DNA of 64,000 nucleotides from Alkaliphilus sp. NP8 (GCA_015978205.1 JADWMM010000027.1:109641-173640); one strand, 5' to 3'. Numbered from the stretch's first letter, positions 9,586-18,818 are shown. Notes: generated by a model not told the origin, from the letters alone. Translations and numbers: made by a program.

Positions 9586-10584
9586 ATGAGAATTCCTAAA
9601 AAAATTAGTCTTGCGAATTTACCTACCAAGATTGAAAAATTAGAAAAACTTTCTAGTACTTTAAGAGGTCCACAAATCTATATTAAAAGAGATGATCAAA
9701 CTGGAACAGAGATTTCAGGAAATAAAATAAGAAAATTAGAATTTGCAGTACAAGAGGCTATAGATAAAGGTTGTGATATGCTCATTACATGTGGTGGTGT
9801 TCAATCTAATCATGCAAGGGCTACAGCTGCTGTTGCTGCAAAATTAGGAATGTCTTCTTATTTGGTTTTAAGAGGGTCGAAAAAAGAGGAATTAGAAGGA
9901 AATTACTTTTTAGATAAAGTATTAGGAGCTAAAATTCGTTTTATTAGTTCAGAAGAATATAGTAACAATTTGATGCAGATTATGCAAGAAATAAAAGAAG
10001 AAATGATTAGTAAAGGGTATAAGCCTTACATTATGCCAACAGGAGCTTCAAATGGAATTGGTACTTTTGGATATTATGCAGCAATGGACGAAATTATTAA
10101 TCAAGAAAAAGAAATGGGTATAAAATTTGATGCAGTAGTTACGGCAGTAGGATCAGGTGGAACTTATGCAGGACTTTTTCTAAGAAACAAGATGTTGAAA
10201 AACAATACAAAAATATATGGTATAAATATATGTGATGATGCAGAACATTTTAAAAATGAAATTAATGATATTTTATATGAAAGCTTTGAGTACCTAGAAG
10301 ATAATATTGATTTTTCTAAGGAAGAAATAAATATTATTGATGGATATGTAGGAGAAGGATATGCCTTAAGTCGTTCTGAAGAACTTGAATTTATCTATGA
10401 GTTAGCAAAGTTAGAAGGTGTTATATTAGATCCTGTTTATACTGGAAAGGCTATGTACGGATTGGTAGATCAAATAAAAAAAGGTGTATTTAAAGATTTT
10501 AAAAATATATTATTTATTCATACTGGAGGATTATTTGGTTTATTTCCAAAACGAAATGAATTTATAATTGAAGATAATATTTAA
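9586..10584 (+). CDS. D-cysteine desulfhydrase / ACC deaminase-like PLP enzyme
   Basis: A 332-residue fold-type II PLP enzyme. The conserved SGNKIRKLEF segment carries the probable PLP lysine (Lys47), CGGVQSNHARATAAVA follows, and TAVGSGGTYAG contains the phosphate-binding glycine loop. Members release sulfide, pyruvate and ammonia from D-cysteine or deaminate 1-aminocyclopropane-1-carboxylate; the sequence alone does not separate these. It follows putP closely with GGGGG before the ATG, suggesting uptake and breakdown of the same amino acid. The next gene, a secreted reductase, might share the transcript. Confidence 0.85.
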   Translation: MRIPKKISLANLPTKIEKLEKLSSTLRGPQIYIKRDDQTGTEISGNKIRKLEFAVQEAIDKGCDMLITCGGVQSNHARATAAVAAKLGMSSYLVLRGSKKEELEGNYFLDKVLGAKIRFISSEEYSNNLMQIMQEIKEEMISKGYKPYIMPTGASNGIGTFGYYAAMDEIINQEKEMGIKFDAVVTAVGSGGTYAGLFLRNKMLKNNTKIYGINICDDAEHFKNEINDILYESFEYLEDNIDFSKEEINIIDGYVGEGYALSRSEELEFIYELAKLEGVILDPVYTGKAMYGLVDQIKKGVFKDFKNILFIHTGGLFGLFPKRNEFIIEDNI

Positions 10585-10680
10585 AAGTGAAAATTTAGAC
10601 TACTAATAAAAGGATTGATTTCCAAATATAAACATGTTAGAATGATTCTGATAAAAAAATAACAAAATAGGAGGATGGAA

Positions 10681-12399
10681 ATGAAAAAATTAACTTTATG
10701 GTTGCTTGTATTTTCTTTAATATTTACATTTGGGTGTTCTGCAAATACCGATAATGTAGATGAAGATATTTCAAGCACTGACTACAAGGAATCTACAAAT
10801 ACATATGAAGGTACAGGAATGGGCTATGGCGGTGAAATTACTATTGAGCTAGTTACTGAAGAAGACAAAATGGTAGATATTAAAATAGTATCTGAAGAAG
10901 AAACAGCTCCTGTAATGACTAGAGCATTTCCAATAATAAAACAGAGAATTTTAGAAGCTCAAACTCCTGTTGTAGATAGTGTAAGTGGAGCTACTTTTAC
11001 ATCTTTCGGTGTTAAGAAAGCTGTTGCAGAAGCTGCTAAGGAATACGGTAAGGACTTTGGAAAGATAACTTTAACTACTCAAGGTCCTGAAACAGAACGT
11101 AGAGATTTAGAACCTGTAGAAACTAAGCTACTTATTGTAGGTGGAGGACCTTCTGGACTTTCAGCAGCAATAAGTGCAAAAGAAGCTGGGTTAGATGATA
11201 TTATATTAATTGAAAAACTAGATATTTTAAGTGGTAATGGTAAGTTTGATATGAACTTCTTTGATATGATTAATTCAAAAGCTCAAAAAGAAGATGGAAT
11301 AGACATTACGCCAGAAGAGTTTGTAAAAAGTAAGGAATCAGCTTTTGATTCTGAAGAACGTAAAACTGTATGGGCTCAAGGAGCAAGTGAATTAGATGAA
11401 TGGTTAAGAAGCTTTGGCGTTAATTTGAATCATAACTATGGAGATACTAGCCATATGGCAGAAAGTGATGCTTATGCAGGCGAACATATTCAAGATGGAA
11501 TGGAAAAAAGAGTTGAAGAATTAGGCATAGATGTTCGCACTGGAACAAAAGGTTTAGATTTAATATTTGAAGAAGGTAAAGTTGTTGGTGTTAAAGTACA
11601 ACAAAAAAATGACTACTATGATATTTTAGCAGATGCTGTAATCGTTTCAACTGGTGGTTTCTCTGCTAATGAAGATATGTTAGAAAAATATGCTCCTGGT
11701 GCTGAAATAGTTGAAACTTCTAACCAAATGGGAGCTACAGGAGATTTTGTACCTGTATTTGAAAAAAATAATATTCCATTAGAAAACATGGATGTACTTT
11801 CTGTATTTAAAATGATTATTAAAGACAGAAGAGATCTTACTGGAGCAGGGGATGGATTCATTTTTGTTAATAAAGATGGAGAAAGGTTTGTAGATGAATC
11901 ATCTAGGGGTCTTGAACTAGCTCATACTATACTAGATCAACCTGATGGAGAAGCTTATTATGTGTACGATCAAAGACTTTATGATTCTGCGTATAGATTA
12001 AAGAAACATAATGACTTAGGATATCACGTAAAGGCAAATACTTTAGAGGAACTGGCGGAAAAACTAGGTATAGATGGAGATGCTCTTGTTAAATCAGTTG
12101 AAACATATAACAAAGCTATTGATGGAGAAATAGATGATCAATTTAGAGAAGAGCCTTTCACTGAAAGATTCAGTGAAACTGGACCTTATTATGGTGTGCA
12201 AGTAGAATCTGCAATCCATATGACAAAAGGTGGAGTAGTAGCTAATGAAAAAGCTCAAGTTTTAAATGGAGATAAGGAAGTTATAGAGGGGCTATATGCT
12301 TCTGGTGAAGTTACTGCTACTAGTGGGGCATATAGTAGTTCTGTAGTATTTGGTAGAATAGCTGGGAAACAAGCAGCTGAATTTATACAAAGTAAATAG
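10681..12399 (+). CDS. FMN-binding and FAD-binding lipoprotein reductase (fumarate/urocanate reductase-like)
   Basis: The start is at 10681: AGGAGG abuts the in-frame ATG at 10675, which therefore cannot be used. The 572-residue protein has an N-terminal lipoprotein signal (Cys19), then an FMN-binding domain (about 40-125) with the covalent flavinylation motif DSVSGATFTS (candidate Thr105). A FAD-binding fumarate-reductase-type domain follows, starting at VGGGPSGLSAA. This is the layout of flavinylated extracellular reductases of Gram-positive bacteria, which pass electrons to a small unsaturated acceptor outside the cell. Oddly, the C-terminal active-site segment reads SGAYSSSVVFGRIAG, where fumarate reductases have ANRLGGNA with an essential Arg. 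The acceptor is therefore probably not fumarate. Confidence 0.85.
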   Translation: MKKLTLWLLVFSLIFTFGCSANTDNVDEDISSTDYKESTNTYEGTGMGYGGEITIELVTEEDKMVDIKIVSEEETAPVMTRAFPIIKQRILEAQTPVVDSVSGATFTSFGVKKAVAEAAKEYGKDFGKITLTTQGPETERRDLEPVETKLLIVGGGPSGLSAAISAKEAGLDDIILIEKLDILSGNGKFDMNFFDMINSKAQKEDGIDITPEEFVKSKESAFDSEERKTVWAQGASELDEWLRSFGVNLNHNYGDTSHMAESDAYAGEHIQDGMEKRVEELGIDVRTGTKGLDLIFEEGKVVGVKVQQKNDYYDILADAVIVSTGGFSANEDMLEKYAPGAEIVETSNQMGATGDFVPVFEKNNIPLENMDVLSVFKMIIKDRRDLTGAGDGFIFVNKDGERFVDESSRGLELAHTILDQPDGEAYYVYDQRLYDSAYRLKKHNDLGYHVKANTLEELAEKLGIDGDALVKSVETYNKAIDGEIDDQFREEPFTERFSETGPYYGVQVESAIHMTKGGVVANEKAQVLNGDKEVIEGLYASGEVTATSGAYSSSVVFGRIAGKQAAEFIQSK

Positions 12400-12483
12400 T
12401 AAGATTTTATTGTTAATTAAAAATCAATAGTTAGGTAGCTAAAATAATAATAAGATAGTTCAAATTATGTATAGTTAAGTAAA

Positions 12484-12531
12484 AAAGACTTAGAAGAATA
12501 CCAGAAGGTATGTCTTCTAAGTCTTTAATTT
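12484..12531 (+). terminator. Rho-independent terminator after the lipoprotein reductase gene
   Basis: Fourteen-base outer arms AAAGACTTAGAAGA/TCTTCTAAGTCTTT plus an inner ATACC/GGTAT stem and AGAA loop, followed by a T-rich run. Confidence 0.9.
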
Positions 12532-12632
12532 ATTTTTATATTGCATGAGTCCTAAGTAACATGTAAAAGTATAAAAGGCTATGTTATTATAATAAACCTA
12601 TCCTTCCAGGAAAGAAGGGAGGTGAGTCGCAA

Positions 12633-12734
12633 TTGTCTCGACCAACACAAGACAAAGAGTACATAGTAAAACTTATAACAGCAATCGCAGCTTTAATTAC
12701 AGCAATAGCAACATTAATATCAGTAGTAAAGTAG
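12633..12734 (+). CDS. candidate 33-residue single-helix membrane peptide
   Basis: A TTG start lies 7 bases after a very strong ribosome binding site (GGGAGGTGA). The peptide begins MSRPTQDKEY and ends in about 20 apolar residues (IVKLITAIAALITAIATLIS) before VVK. A strong hairpin terminator begins one base after the stop codon. Tiny size, one helix, strong translation signal and tight terminator resemble type I toxins or small membrane regulators, but no family is recognised. A partial repeat of its start region occurs after the terminator (about 12,772-12,792), which might contribute an antisense RNA. Confidence 0.6.
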   Translation: MSRPTQDKEYIVKLITAIAALITAIATLISVVK

Positions 12735-12765
12735 AAAAAGCAGGTGTTCACAGCACCTGCTTTTT
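12735..12765 (+). terminator. Rho-independent terminator of the 33-residue peptide gene
   Basis: Stem AAAAAGCAGGTG/CACCTGCTTTTT with a 7-base loop. Symmetric A and T tracts mean it could also end leftward transcripts. Confidence 0.93.
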
Positions 12766-12917
12766 CTTTTAGTCACAATTGTCCCAACACATATTTAATT
12801 AATATGTTTCTTATTCATAGTATACCATATTTATAACTTTTTACACAATAAAATAGAAATAATTTATAAACTAATTCTTTTTGTTTATATTAAGAATATT
12901 AACTCTATATAAATTTT

Positions 12918-12960
12918 AACTATAAAAATAGTAATAGGACCTATTACTATTTTTATAGTT
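12918..12960. terminator. long AT-rich hairpin in the 12,766-13,075 spacer
   Basis: Nineteen-base perfect arms (12,918-12,936 and 12,942-12,960) around GGACC, followed by TTTTT on the + strand. It lies downstream of the leftward pirin gene, so it may end that transcript. Between it and the pirin gene (12,980-13,042, minus strand) is a 20-codon open stretch ending GKTLCN that resembles the tail of a lost gene; it is too short to assign. Otherwise I see nothing in this spacer. Confidence 0.6.
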
Positions 12961-13075
12961 TTTAATTATTTATAATATTTTAGTTACATAATGTTTTTCC
13001 AGCTATATCTAATGTTGCTTTTCTAGCTCCTCTGTAGGTAACTCAAGTGAATTTTATGTTTTTATTTGAATATTA

Positions 13076-14107
13076 CTATTTTACAAACTCCTCTTTAATA
13101 TTTACACTACCATCTTCGTATTTAGAAAATCTGCCCTTGTTTTTTATATTAACAGGGTCACTTCTATCCCAAGGCCAACCACCAAATTTAGTAGCATTAT
13201 AATCTGAATATGCTTGTTTAATTTCATCCATATTATTCATTACAAATGGACCATAATTCACTACAGGTTCATTTATAGGTTCACCTTCTAATAATAATAA
13301 GTAGCTATCTTTTTCACCATTTACAATTTCTATTTCCTCATCTCCAGCTAATTTCAAACTACTATTAGTTTTTATAATGTTATTATCAATAGATATATTT
13401 TTTCCTTTATAATAATATAAATTTCTATTTAAAGAAGAAGAAATACTTGGCAAAGTAAAGCTAGCACCTGGTTCTAAATGAATAGTCCAAATTCCAACAT
13501 GGTTATCTTTGTTATTAGCCCAGGAATTAGGGTTAGGGTCTAAGCTGTCTACATTTTTATAAGAGCCTGCAATTACATTTATTGTAGCTATATTTCCAGA
13601 ATCATTTTTTTCTTTTACAGTTGGGATATCCTCTGCCCATAACATTTTATAACTAGGTTCTACAAATTTATCTTTAGCTGGTAAGTTTAGCCATATTTGA
13701 AATAACTCCAAAGTGTTCTCCTTATCGTCATGTACTAAAGGGAACATTTCTGCATGTTGCATTCCACTTCCAGCAGTCATCCATTGAACATCACCAGCAC
13801 CGTATCTGCCAGTTGCACCTCTAGAGTCAGAGTGGTCTACATAGCCTTGAAGAACTACAGTTACTGTTTCAAAACCTCTATGTGGATGCACTGGAAATCC
13901 AGGAACATTTTTACCGTGATACATCTTCCAGCTATAGCTAAGGTCAAAATCATTTCCTATGTTTCTTCCATTTAATTCTGATTTATCTACTTCCATATTT
14001 CCATTTCCACTAGGGTAATAATCTATATGATGCATTCTTGCTAAGTATGGATCTCCTACATCTTCTCGAAACTTAAAATCTTCTATGCTAATAATTTTTT
14101 TATCCAT
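13076..14107 (-). CDS. pirin family protein (bicupin)
   Basis: A 343-residue two-cupin protein. The N-terminal cupin contains the pirin metal site: HPHRGFETVT, then GSGMQHAEM supplying the second His pair and Glu. The C-terminal cupin begins near residue 190. Pirins bind iron and act as quercetinase-like dioxygenases or regulatory proteins; the role here cannot be told. It ends DRSDPVNIKNKG with a Trp-rich segment, slightly longer than the classic 290-residue pirins. GGAGGGGAT lies upstream of its ATG. It is divergent from the DUF1653 operon. Confidence 0.9.
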   Translation of the reverse strand: MDKKIISIEDFKFREDVGDPYLARMHHIDYYPSGNGNMEVDKSELNGRNIGNDFDLSYSWKMYHGKNVPGFPVHPHRGFETVTVVLQGYVDHSDSRGATGRYGAGDVQWMTAGSGMQHAEMFPLVHDDKENTLELFQIWLNLPAKDKFVEPSYKMLWAEDIPTVKEKNDSGNIATINVIAGSYKNVDSLDPNPNSWANNKDNHVGIWTIHLEPGASFTLPSISSSLNRNLYYYKGKNISIDNNIIKTNSSLKLAGDEEIEIVNGEKDSYLLLLEGEPINEPVVNYGPFVMNNMDEIKQAYSDYNATKFGGWPWDRSDPVNIKNKGRFSKYEDGSVNIKEEFVK

Positions 14108-14355
14108 TTAATCCCCTCCATTTTATAAGTTATAAAATTTATATTTATATTTATACCTATTATAAAGAACATTAAACTTATTCATATGGGATTAATAAAT
14201 AAGTTAAATAAAAGTAAAAGTTAACATACTTAATATTCTTATTGTAGTAATGTATAATAGAAATAATAAATCCATATATGTTAGTCTTATTAAAGATAGT
14301 ATAATATTAATATATAGAAAAAACATTCACACAATTTAATAAAGGAGAGATAAAC

Positions 14356-14580
14356 TTGGGTAATAATCATAATTTAAAAGCAGGTAAGAAATATAAACAT
14401 TATAAAGGAAATGAATATTTAGTATTACATTTAGCTAAACACACAGAAACAGAAGAAGAACTAGTTGTATACAAAGCATTGTATGGTGAATATGGAATCT
14501 GGGTAAGGCCTTTAGATATGTTTTTGGAGGAAGTTGAAGTAGATGGCGAGATGGTAAAAAGGTTTTCTGAGGTAGAATAG
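14356..14580 (+). CDS. DUF1653 family protein
   Basis: A 74-residue protein starting at TTG after AAAGGAGAG. The pattern GKKYKHYKGNEYLVL, ELVVYKALYG and WVRPLDMF is characteristic of DUF1653, a small beta-rich domain of unknown function. Its stop codon TAG shares one base with the GTG start of the next gene, so translation is probably coupled to the SprT-like protease. Confidence 0.9.
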   Translation: MGNNHNLKAGKKYKHYKGNEYLVLHLAKHTETEEELVVYKALYGEYGIWVRPLDMFLEEVEVDGEMVKRFSEVE

Positions 14581-15326
14581 TGCTAGATTTTAAATACGAT
14601 AAAAAAACTATAGAAAAAAAGCGTAAAAAAATATCTAAAGAATTAATGAATAGGTCTAATAACATAAATAGCCATGGAATTAAAGAAATATCTAATGAAG
14701 ATATAAAAATATTATTTAATCTCTACGATAGCATATTTCTAGATAATTGGTTTGAAAATAATTTCCAAGGAAATTTTAAGTTTTCACTATCTAAGCGCAT
14801 GACTAAAAGTGCAGGCTATACCATTTGTCCTAAAAATATAAGCGAATTAAATCCAAAGGATATAGTTATTGAAATACGTATAGGAATAAATTTATTTTTA
14901 CAATATGATGTTTTAAATCAAATTAAGTTAGTAGGAGGAATAGAAACCCACAATAGCCTTGAAGCATTGCAGTTAGTTTTGGAACATGAGATTTGTCACG
15001 CTATAGAATTTATTAGCTTTTATAAATCTAGTTGCAGGGGAAATAGATTTAAAGTACTAGTTAATAATCTATTTGGACATACCAGCAGCTATCATCAACT
15101 TCCTACAAGTAAAAAGTTAGCAAAACACATGTTTAATTTAAAAATTGGAGATAAAGTATTGTTCACTTATAAAAGTAAGCCTTTAAATGGTTTTATTTAT
15201 CGAATAAATAAAAGAGCAACAGTAATGGTAGAAGATAAAGTTGGACAATATGTAGATAGTAAAGGAAATAGGTATACTAAATATTATATTCCTTTAGATA
15301 AATTAGAAACGTTACAAACTAAGTGA
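14580..15326 (+). CDS. SprT-like zinc metalloprotease domain protein
   Basis: A 248-residue protein with a GTG start overlapping the upstream stop. The SprT-type zinc motif HEICH (region LEHEICHAIEF) is followed by NLFGHTSSYHQ, which supplies the third ligand. SprT/Spartan-like proteases act on DNA-protein crosslinks in other organisms; bacterial members are poorly studied. The usual C-terminal zinc ribbon is replaced by a 70-residue beta-rich tail (GDKVLFTYKSKPLNGF). Its stop overlaps by four bases with a GTG that is in frame with the downstream hydrolase. Confidence 0.85.
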   Translation: MLDFKYDKKTIEKKRKKISKELMNRSNNINSHGIKEISNEDIKILFNLYDSIFLDNWFENNFQGNFKFSLSKRMTKSAGYTICPKNISELNPKDIVIEIRIGINLFLQYDVLNQIKLVGGIETHNSLEALQLVLEHEICHAIEFISFYKSSCRGNRFKVLVNNLFGHTSSYHQLPTSKKLAKHMFNLKIGDKVLFTYKSKPLNGFIYRINKRATVMVEDKVGQYVDSKGNRYTKYYIPLDKLETLQTK

Positions 15327-15370
15327 ACCAAAGATTCAGTTCTATTGGTTACAATAAGGAGGAAATTCAA

Positions 15371-16132
15371 TTGAGATCACCAGATTTAATCGAAGTAAAA
15401 AAAATTACATTAAGTAATATACCATGTTTATTAGTAAGACCAAAGTCATTCAAAGGAAAGTTACCTACGTTATTTCATTATCATGGATGGAGTTCGAAGA
15501 AAGAAAATCATAAGTTTTTTGCTACTACTGTATGTCAGTATGGTTACCAGGTTATTTTACCTGACTCTAATTATCATGGAGATAGAAATCCTTTAAAAGA
15601 GTATGATGTTAATAACTTAAAAGAGTATTTTCCTAAAATTATAATTCAGTCTGTAGATGAGTTTAGTAGGATAAGAAAAGAAGCTGAAGAATTGTACCAT
15701 GTAGATGAAAATAGGATTGCAGTATCTGGAAATTCAATGGGCGGGTTTATTACTTCTAGTATTTTTGGAAAAAATGTAGACATTAAAGCTTTAATATGCT
15801 TAAACGGAGGAAGCTCTTGGAAAAAAGCAATAGACATATTAAAAGAAATGGGTGAATTCGATGAAGAATATAATGTATATACAGAAGAGATGAAAAATTT
15901 TGATCCTCTTACAAATAAAAACAAGTTTTATCCTAGACCCATTCTAATGCTACATGGTGATTCAGATACATTAGTTCCTATAGATATTCAAAGATATTCT
16001 TATGAAGAAGTTTATCCATTATATAAAAAAGAGCCTGAAAGAATTAAATTAGAGGAGTATAAAAATATAAATCACCATATTAGTATAAGTATGGTAGAGT
16101 CTACAGTAATGTGGTTAGATAAATACTTATAA
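15371..16132 (+). CDS. alpha/beta hydrolase, prolyl oligopeptidase/YitV-like
   Basis: I choose the TTG at 15371 because AAGGAGG ends 8 bases before it; the in-frame GTG at 15323 has no site of its own. The 253-residue protein has the nucleophile elbow GNSMGG, a catalytic Asp in MLHGDSDTLVP and a His in NINHHIS, plus the oxyanion segment HYHGWSSKKE. It is a soluble serine hydrolase of the BAAT/POP type, with esterase or acyl-peptidase activity likely but substrate unknown. It closes the DUF1653-SprT operon. Confidence 0.85.
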   Translation: MRSPDLIEVKKITLSNIPCLLVRPKSFKGKLPTLFHYHGWSSKKENHKFFATTVCQYGYQVILPDSNYHGDRNPLKEYDVNNLKEYFPKIIIQSVDEFSRIRKEAEELYHVDENRIAVSGNSMGGFITSSIFGKNVDIKALICLNGGSSWKKAIDILKEMGEFDEEYNVYTEEMKNFDPLTNKNKFYPRPILMLHGDSDTLVPIDIQRYSYEEVYPLYKKEPERIKLEEYKNINHHISISMVESTVMWLDKYL

Positions 16133-16301
16133 AAAAAGTGGAAACATTAGAGTTATGGGTTAGTTACAAAAAAATATATTTTAAATCAACTTTCGACAAA
16201 AATATACAATATAATATGTTAAAATAAATTTACAGTTAGAATATATAGCTTTATAAAATCAACTTTGATAAATAACATAATGTATATGGAGGCGGAATTG
16301 A

Positions 16302-17633
16302 TTGAAAATTATAATATATATTTTACTCATAAGTTTAGGTTTAGGAAATGTTCTTCAGTACTACAAAATAAAGGAGCATGAGAAAGAATACAAAGCTTTA
16401 AATAAAGAAACAAATTTATATAGAACTATTTTAGAAACTATACCTATTGCAATTTTTATGCATAATAAATTAAAATTTGAATTTGTAAATAAAGAAGGGG
16501 TAAAAGTTTTTGGATTAGATACTAAAGATCAGGTTATAGGAAAAACTTTAGATGATTTAATTAAAGTAAATATGGGAATTGTTGGCCGAAATAGGATGGA
16601 AAATGCGGTAAATAATGAACCTTTTGAACCTATAGTAGAGGAGTACCTTACAAGCAAAGATGGAAAAGTAATAGCTGTAGACCTTATATCTATGCCTATG
16701 AAATTAGAAGGAAAAACAGTAGTACTGAATGTAAGTAGTGATATAAACCGTAGAAAACAATTAGAAAAATTAAAAATAAAAGTAAAAGAAGAAGAAAAAA
16801 GATTAAAAGAAGCACTAGAACATGATAAGCTAAAAACAGAGTTCTTCTCTAACTTATCTCATGAATTAAGAACCCCTCTAACTCTTATACTAGGTATTGT
16901 TAACATACTAGATGAAGGATTGCAAGAAAATAAAATAGAAAACAAAACAATAAATGTAGACAATAAAATGCGGATTTTAAAACAAAATTGTTACCGATTA
17001 TTAAGGTTAGTAAATAATTTAATAGATATAACAAAGCTAGATGCTGGATATTTTGAGCTAGAACTTGAAGAAGAAAATATAGTAAGTGTAGTAGAAGATA
17101 TAACTATGTCTTGTGTAGAATACATAGAAAATAAAGGATTAGAAATTGAATTTGATACAGAAGTAGAAGAAAAGATAATAGCATGTGATCCAGAAAAAAT
17201 AGAGAGAATTGTTTTGAATATTCTATCGAATTCTATTAAATTTACGCCTGAAGGAGGAAAAATTACTGTTAATCTATTTGACAAAGAAGACGAGATTATA
17301 ATTTCTATTAAAGATACTGGAATTGGTATGCCAAAAGAAAAGATAGATGTTATATTTGATAGATTTATACAAGTAGATAAATCTTTTACTAGAAGTCATG
17401 AAGGAAGTGGAATAGGATTATCACTTGTGAAATCTTTAGTAGAAATGCATGGAGGAAGCATTTCGGTAGAAAGTGAGTATGGAAAAGGAAGTGAATTTAT
17501 TATTAGATTTCCGGTAAAATACTTATCAGAAACAGATAAATATGAAAGAGAAATAAATATGTTTAAAGAAGAAGAAAAAAACGAAGGTAGTGTTGAAAGG
17601 ATTAATATAGAGTTTTCAGACATATATAATTAA
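16302..17633 (+). CDS. PAS domain sensor histidine kinase, orphan
   Basis: A 443-residue kinase: a short N-terminal membrane anchor (residues 1-17), a coiled segment, a PAS domain (about 35-145), a HisKA domain with the phospho-accepting His187 in HELRTPLT, and a HATPase domain with N box (NILSNSIKF), G1 (DTGIGM) and G2 (GSGIGLSLV). The TTG start has TGGAGGC upstream. No response regulator lies beside it, so its partner is elsewhere. A single anchor with a cytoplasmic PAS suggests it reads an internal signal. Confidence 0.92.
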   Translation: MKIIIYILLISLGLGNVLQYYKIKEHEKEYKALNKETNLYRTILETIPIAIFMHNKLKFEFVNKEGVKVFGLDTKDQVIGKTLDDLIKVNMGIVGRNRMENAVNNEPFEPIVEEYLTSKDGKVIAVDLISMPMKLEGKTVVLNVSSDINRRKQLEKLKIKVKEEEKRLKEALEHDKLKTEFFSNLSHELRTPLTLILGIVNILDEGLQENKIENKTINVDNKMRILKQNCYRLLRLVNNLIDITKLDAGYFELELEEENIVSVVEDITMSCVEYIENKGLEIEFDTEVEEKIIACDPEKIERIVLNILSNSIKFTPEGGKITVNLFDKEDEIIISIKDTGIGMPKEKIDVIFDRFIQVDKSFTRSHEGSGIGLSLVKSLVEMHGGSISVESEYGKGSEFIIRFPVKYLSETDKYEREINMFKEEEKNEGSVERINIEFSDIYN

Positions 17634-17637
17634 TATT

Positions 17638-17670
17638 AAAAAGCCTTCATATTCAATATGAAGGCTTTTT
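17638..17670 (+). terminator. Rho-independent terminator after the PAS kinase gene
   Basis: Perfect stem AAAAGCCTTCATATT/AATATGAAGGCTTTT with T-rich tail. It lies between convergent genes and can serve both. Confidence 0.92.
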
Positions 17671-17750
17671 GCATAAAATGTTATAAACAAAATACATATA
17701 AATTTTTAGTTTAGACAAAGATTTTTTAGTCAAAGTATTAAGTCAAGATT

Positions 17751-18317
17751 TTATAAAGAAATAATATGTAAATGCTCTAATAAAATTTTACATCCCATAC
17801 CTATTAAAATAAGACCACCTAGTAGCTCCGATTTAGATTTAAATTTCAGACCGAATATACTTCCTACTCTTACACCTATAAAAGAAAACGCAAATGTGGT
17901 ACTTCCAATAAATAAAGCCGCTGGTATAATATCTACTTTTAAGAAAGCAAAAGAAACTCCAATAGCTAATGCATCAATACTTGTAGCAATAGCTAAAAGC
18001 ATCATAGTTTTAAAATGAAGATTACTACCACTAACGTCACAGGTTTCATCTCTAGATTCTTTAATCATATTAAAACCTATAATACTTAAGAAAATAAATA
18101 TAATCCAATGATCTATGGAAGCTATACTACTATGAAATTTGCTTCCTAAAAAATATCCAATTAAAGGCATTAAGGCTTGAAATGTTCCGAAATATAAACT
18201 AACTATTAGTGAGTTTTTAAAATTTATATTTTTTAAAGCCAACCCTTTACATATAGAAACGGTAAAGGCATCCATAGATACACCTACTGCAATAAGAAAT
18301 AATTCAATTAAACTCAT
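17751..18317 (-). CDS. mntP: manganese efflux pump MntP
   Basis: A 188-residue six-helix membrane protein of the DUF204/MntP family. The two family repeats, each with a conserved Asp, are visible as [15 protein letters not shown] near the N-terminus and [13 protein letters not shown] in the second half. It exports Mn2+ from the cytoplasm. AAAGGAGCA precedes the ATG. About 100 bases of leader are free upstream; I looked for a yybP-ykoY manganese riboswitch there and did not find one, so control may be through a repressor. Confidence 0.93.
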   Translation of the reverse strand: MSLIELFLIAVGVSMDAFTVSICKGLALKNINFKNSLIVSLYFGTFQALMPLIGYFLGSKFHSSIASIDHWIIFIFLSIIGFNMIKESRDETCDVSGSNLHFKTMMLLAIATSIDALAIGVSFAFLKVDIIPAALFIGSTTFAFSFIGVRVGSIFGLKFKSKSELLGGLILIGMGCKILLEHLHIISL

Positions 18318-18436
18318 TTTGATGCTCCTTTGTTTCAGACTAATACTTATTATAAGTTATTATTAACCAATAATCAACATTAACCTAGTCCCTACATACT
18401 ATATATTACACATACAAAAATGAGGGGGTTTTTTCT

Positions 18437-18559
18437 ATGAGCTGCTTCGATGATGCAGGGCCAATAGCATGGGGGTATCAGGAAAGATATATTGTTAATA
18501 AGGATTCACTTATAAAAACGGCTCATAAGCGTGCTTTAGATTCAGAAGAAACAAATTGA
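18437..18559 (+). CDS. 40-residue hypothetical protein
   Basis: GAGGGGG lies 8 bases before an ATG that opens a 40-codon frame starting MSCFDDAGPIAWGYQERY and ending in a basic-acidic tail. It is too short for any domain call. It is followed by a 20-base-pair hairpin that could close its transcript, which supports a real small gene. No function can be proposed. Confidence 0.5.
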   Translation: MSCFDDAGPIAWGYQERYIVNKDSLIKTAHKRALDSEETN

Positions 18560-18566
18560 AAAAACA

Positions 18567-18611
18567 AATTAATTATAGGCTTAGTGGATATCACTAGGCC
18601 TATAATTAATT
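18567..18611. terminator. long hairpin after the 40-residue ORF
   Basis: Arms of about 20 bases, with a perfect 13-base outer part AATTAATTATAGG/CCTATAATTAATT. The T-rich side is clearer on the minus strand, so orientation is uncertain. Confidence 0.6.
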
Positions 18612-18641
18612 AAATTTAAATTTTACTTTAATTAACTATAA

Positions 18642-18661
18642 AAGTTCATAGTAAGTTCATA
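18642..18661 (+). promoter_or_regulatory. direct repeat, candidate response-regulator binding site
   Basis: AAGTTCATA occurs twice with exactly 11 bases from start to start. This is the spacing used by OmpR/PhoB-type dimers, and the pair lies about 160 bases before the response regulator gene. Autoregulation is inferred, not shown. Confidence 0.4.
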
Positions 18662-18818
18662 TTCAATTTTTATAATAAAGTTAACATAACCCCAAAGTTA
18701 TGGATGTTTATGCTTAATATAAATCAAAAATACAAACAATTACAATAAAGTGATATACTTTCATTAATAAATATGATTTTATATATTTAAATATATAATA
18801 TCGAAAGAGGTGATATAT

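Noticed and set aside
12980..13042. Minus-strand 20-codon coding-like tail before the pirin terminator
   Set aside because: Too short to assign to a family; could be chance.
18318..18420. Manganese riboswitch (yybP-ykoY) before mntP
   Set aside because: The leader is only about 100 bases and lacks the conserved GGGGAGUA-type internal loop.
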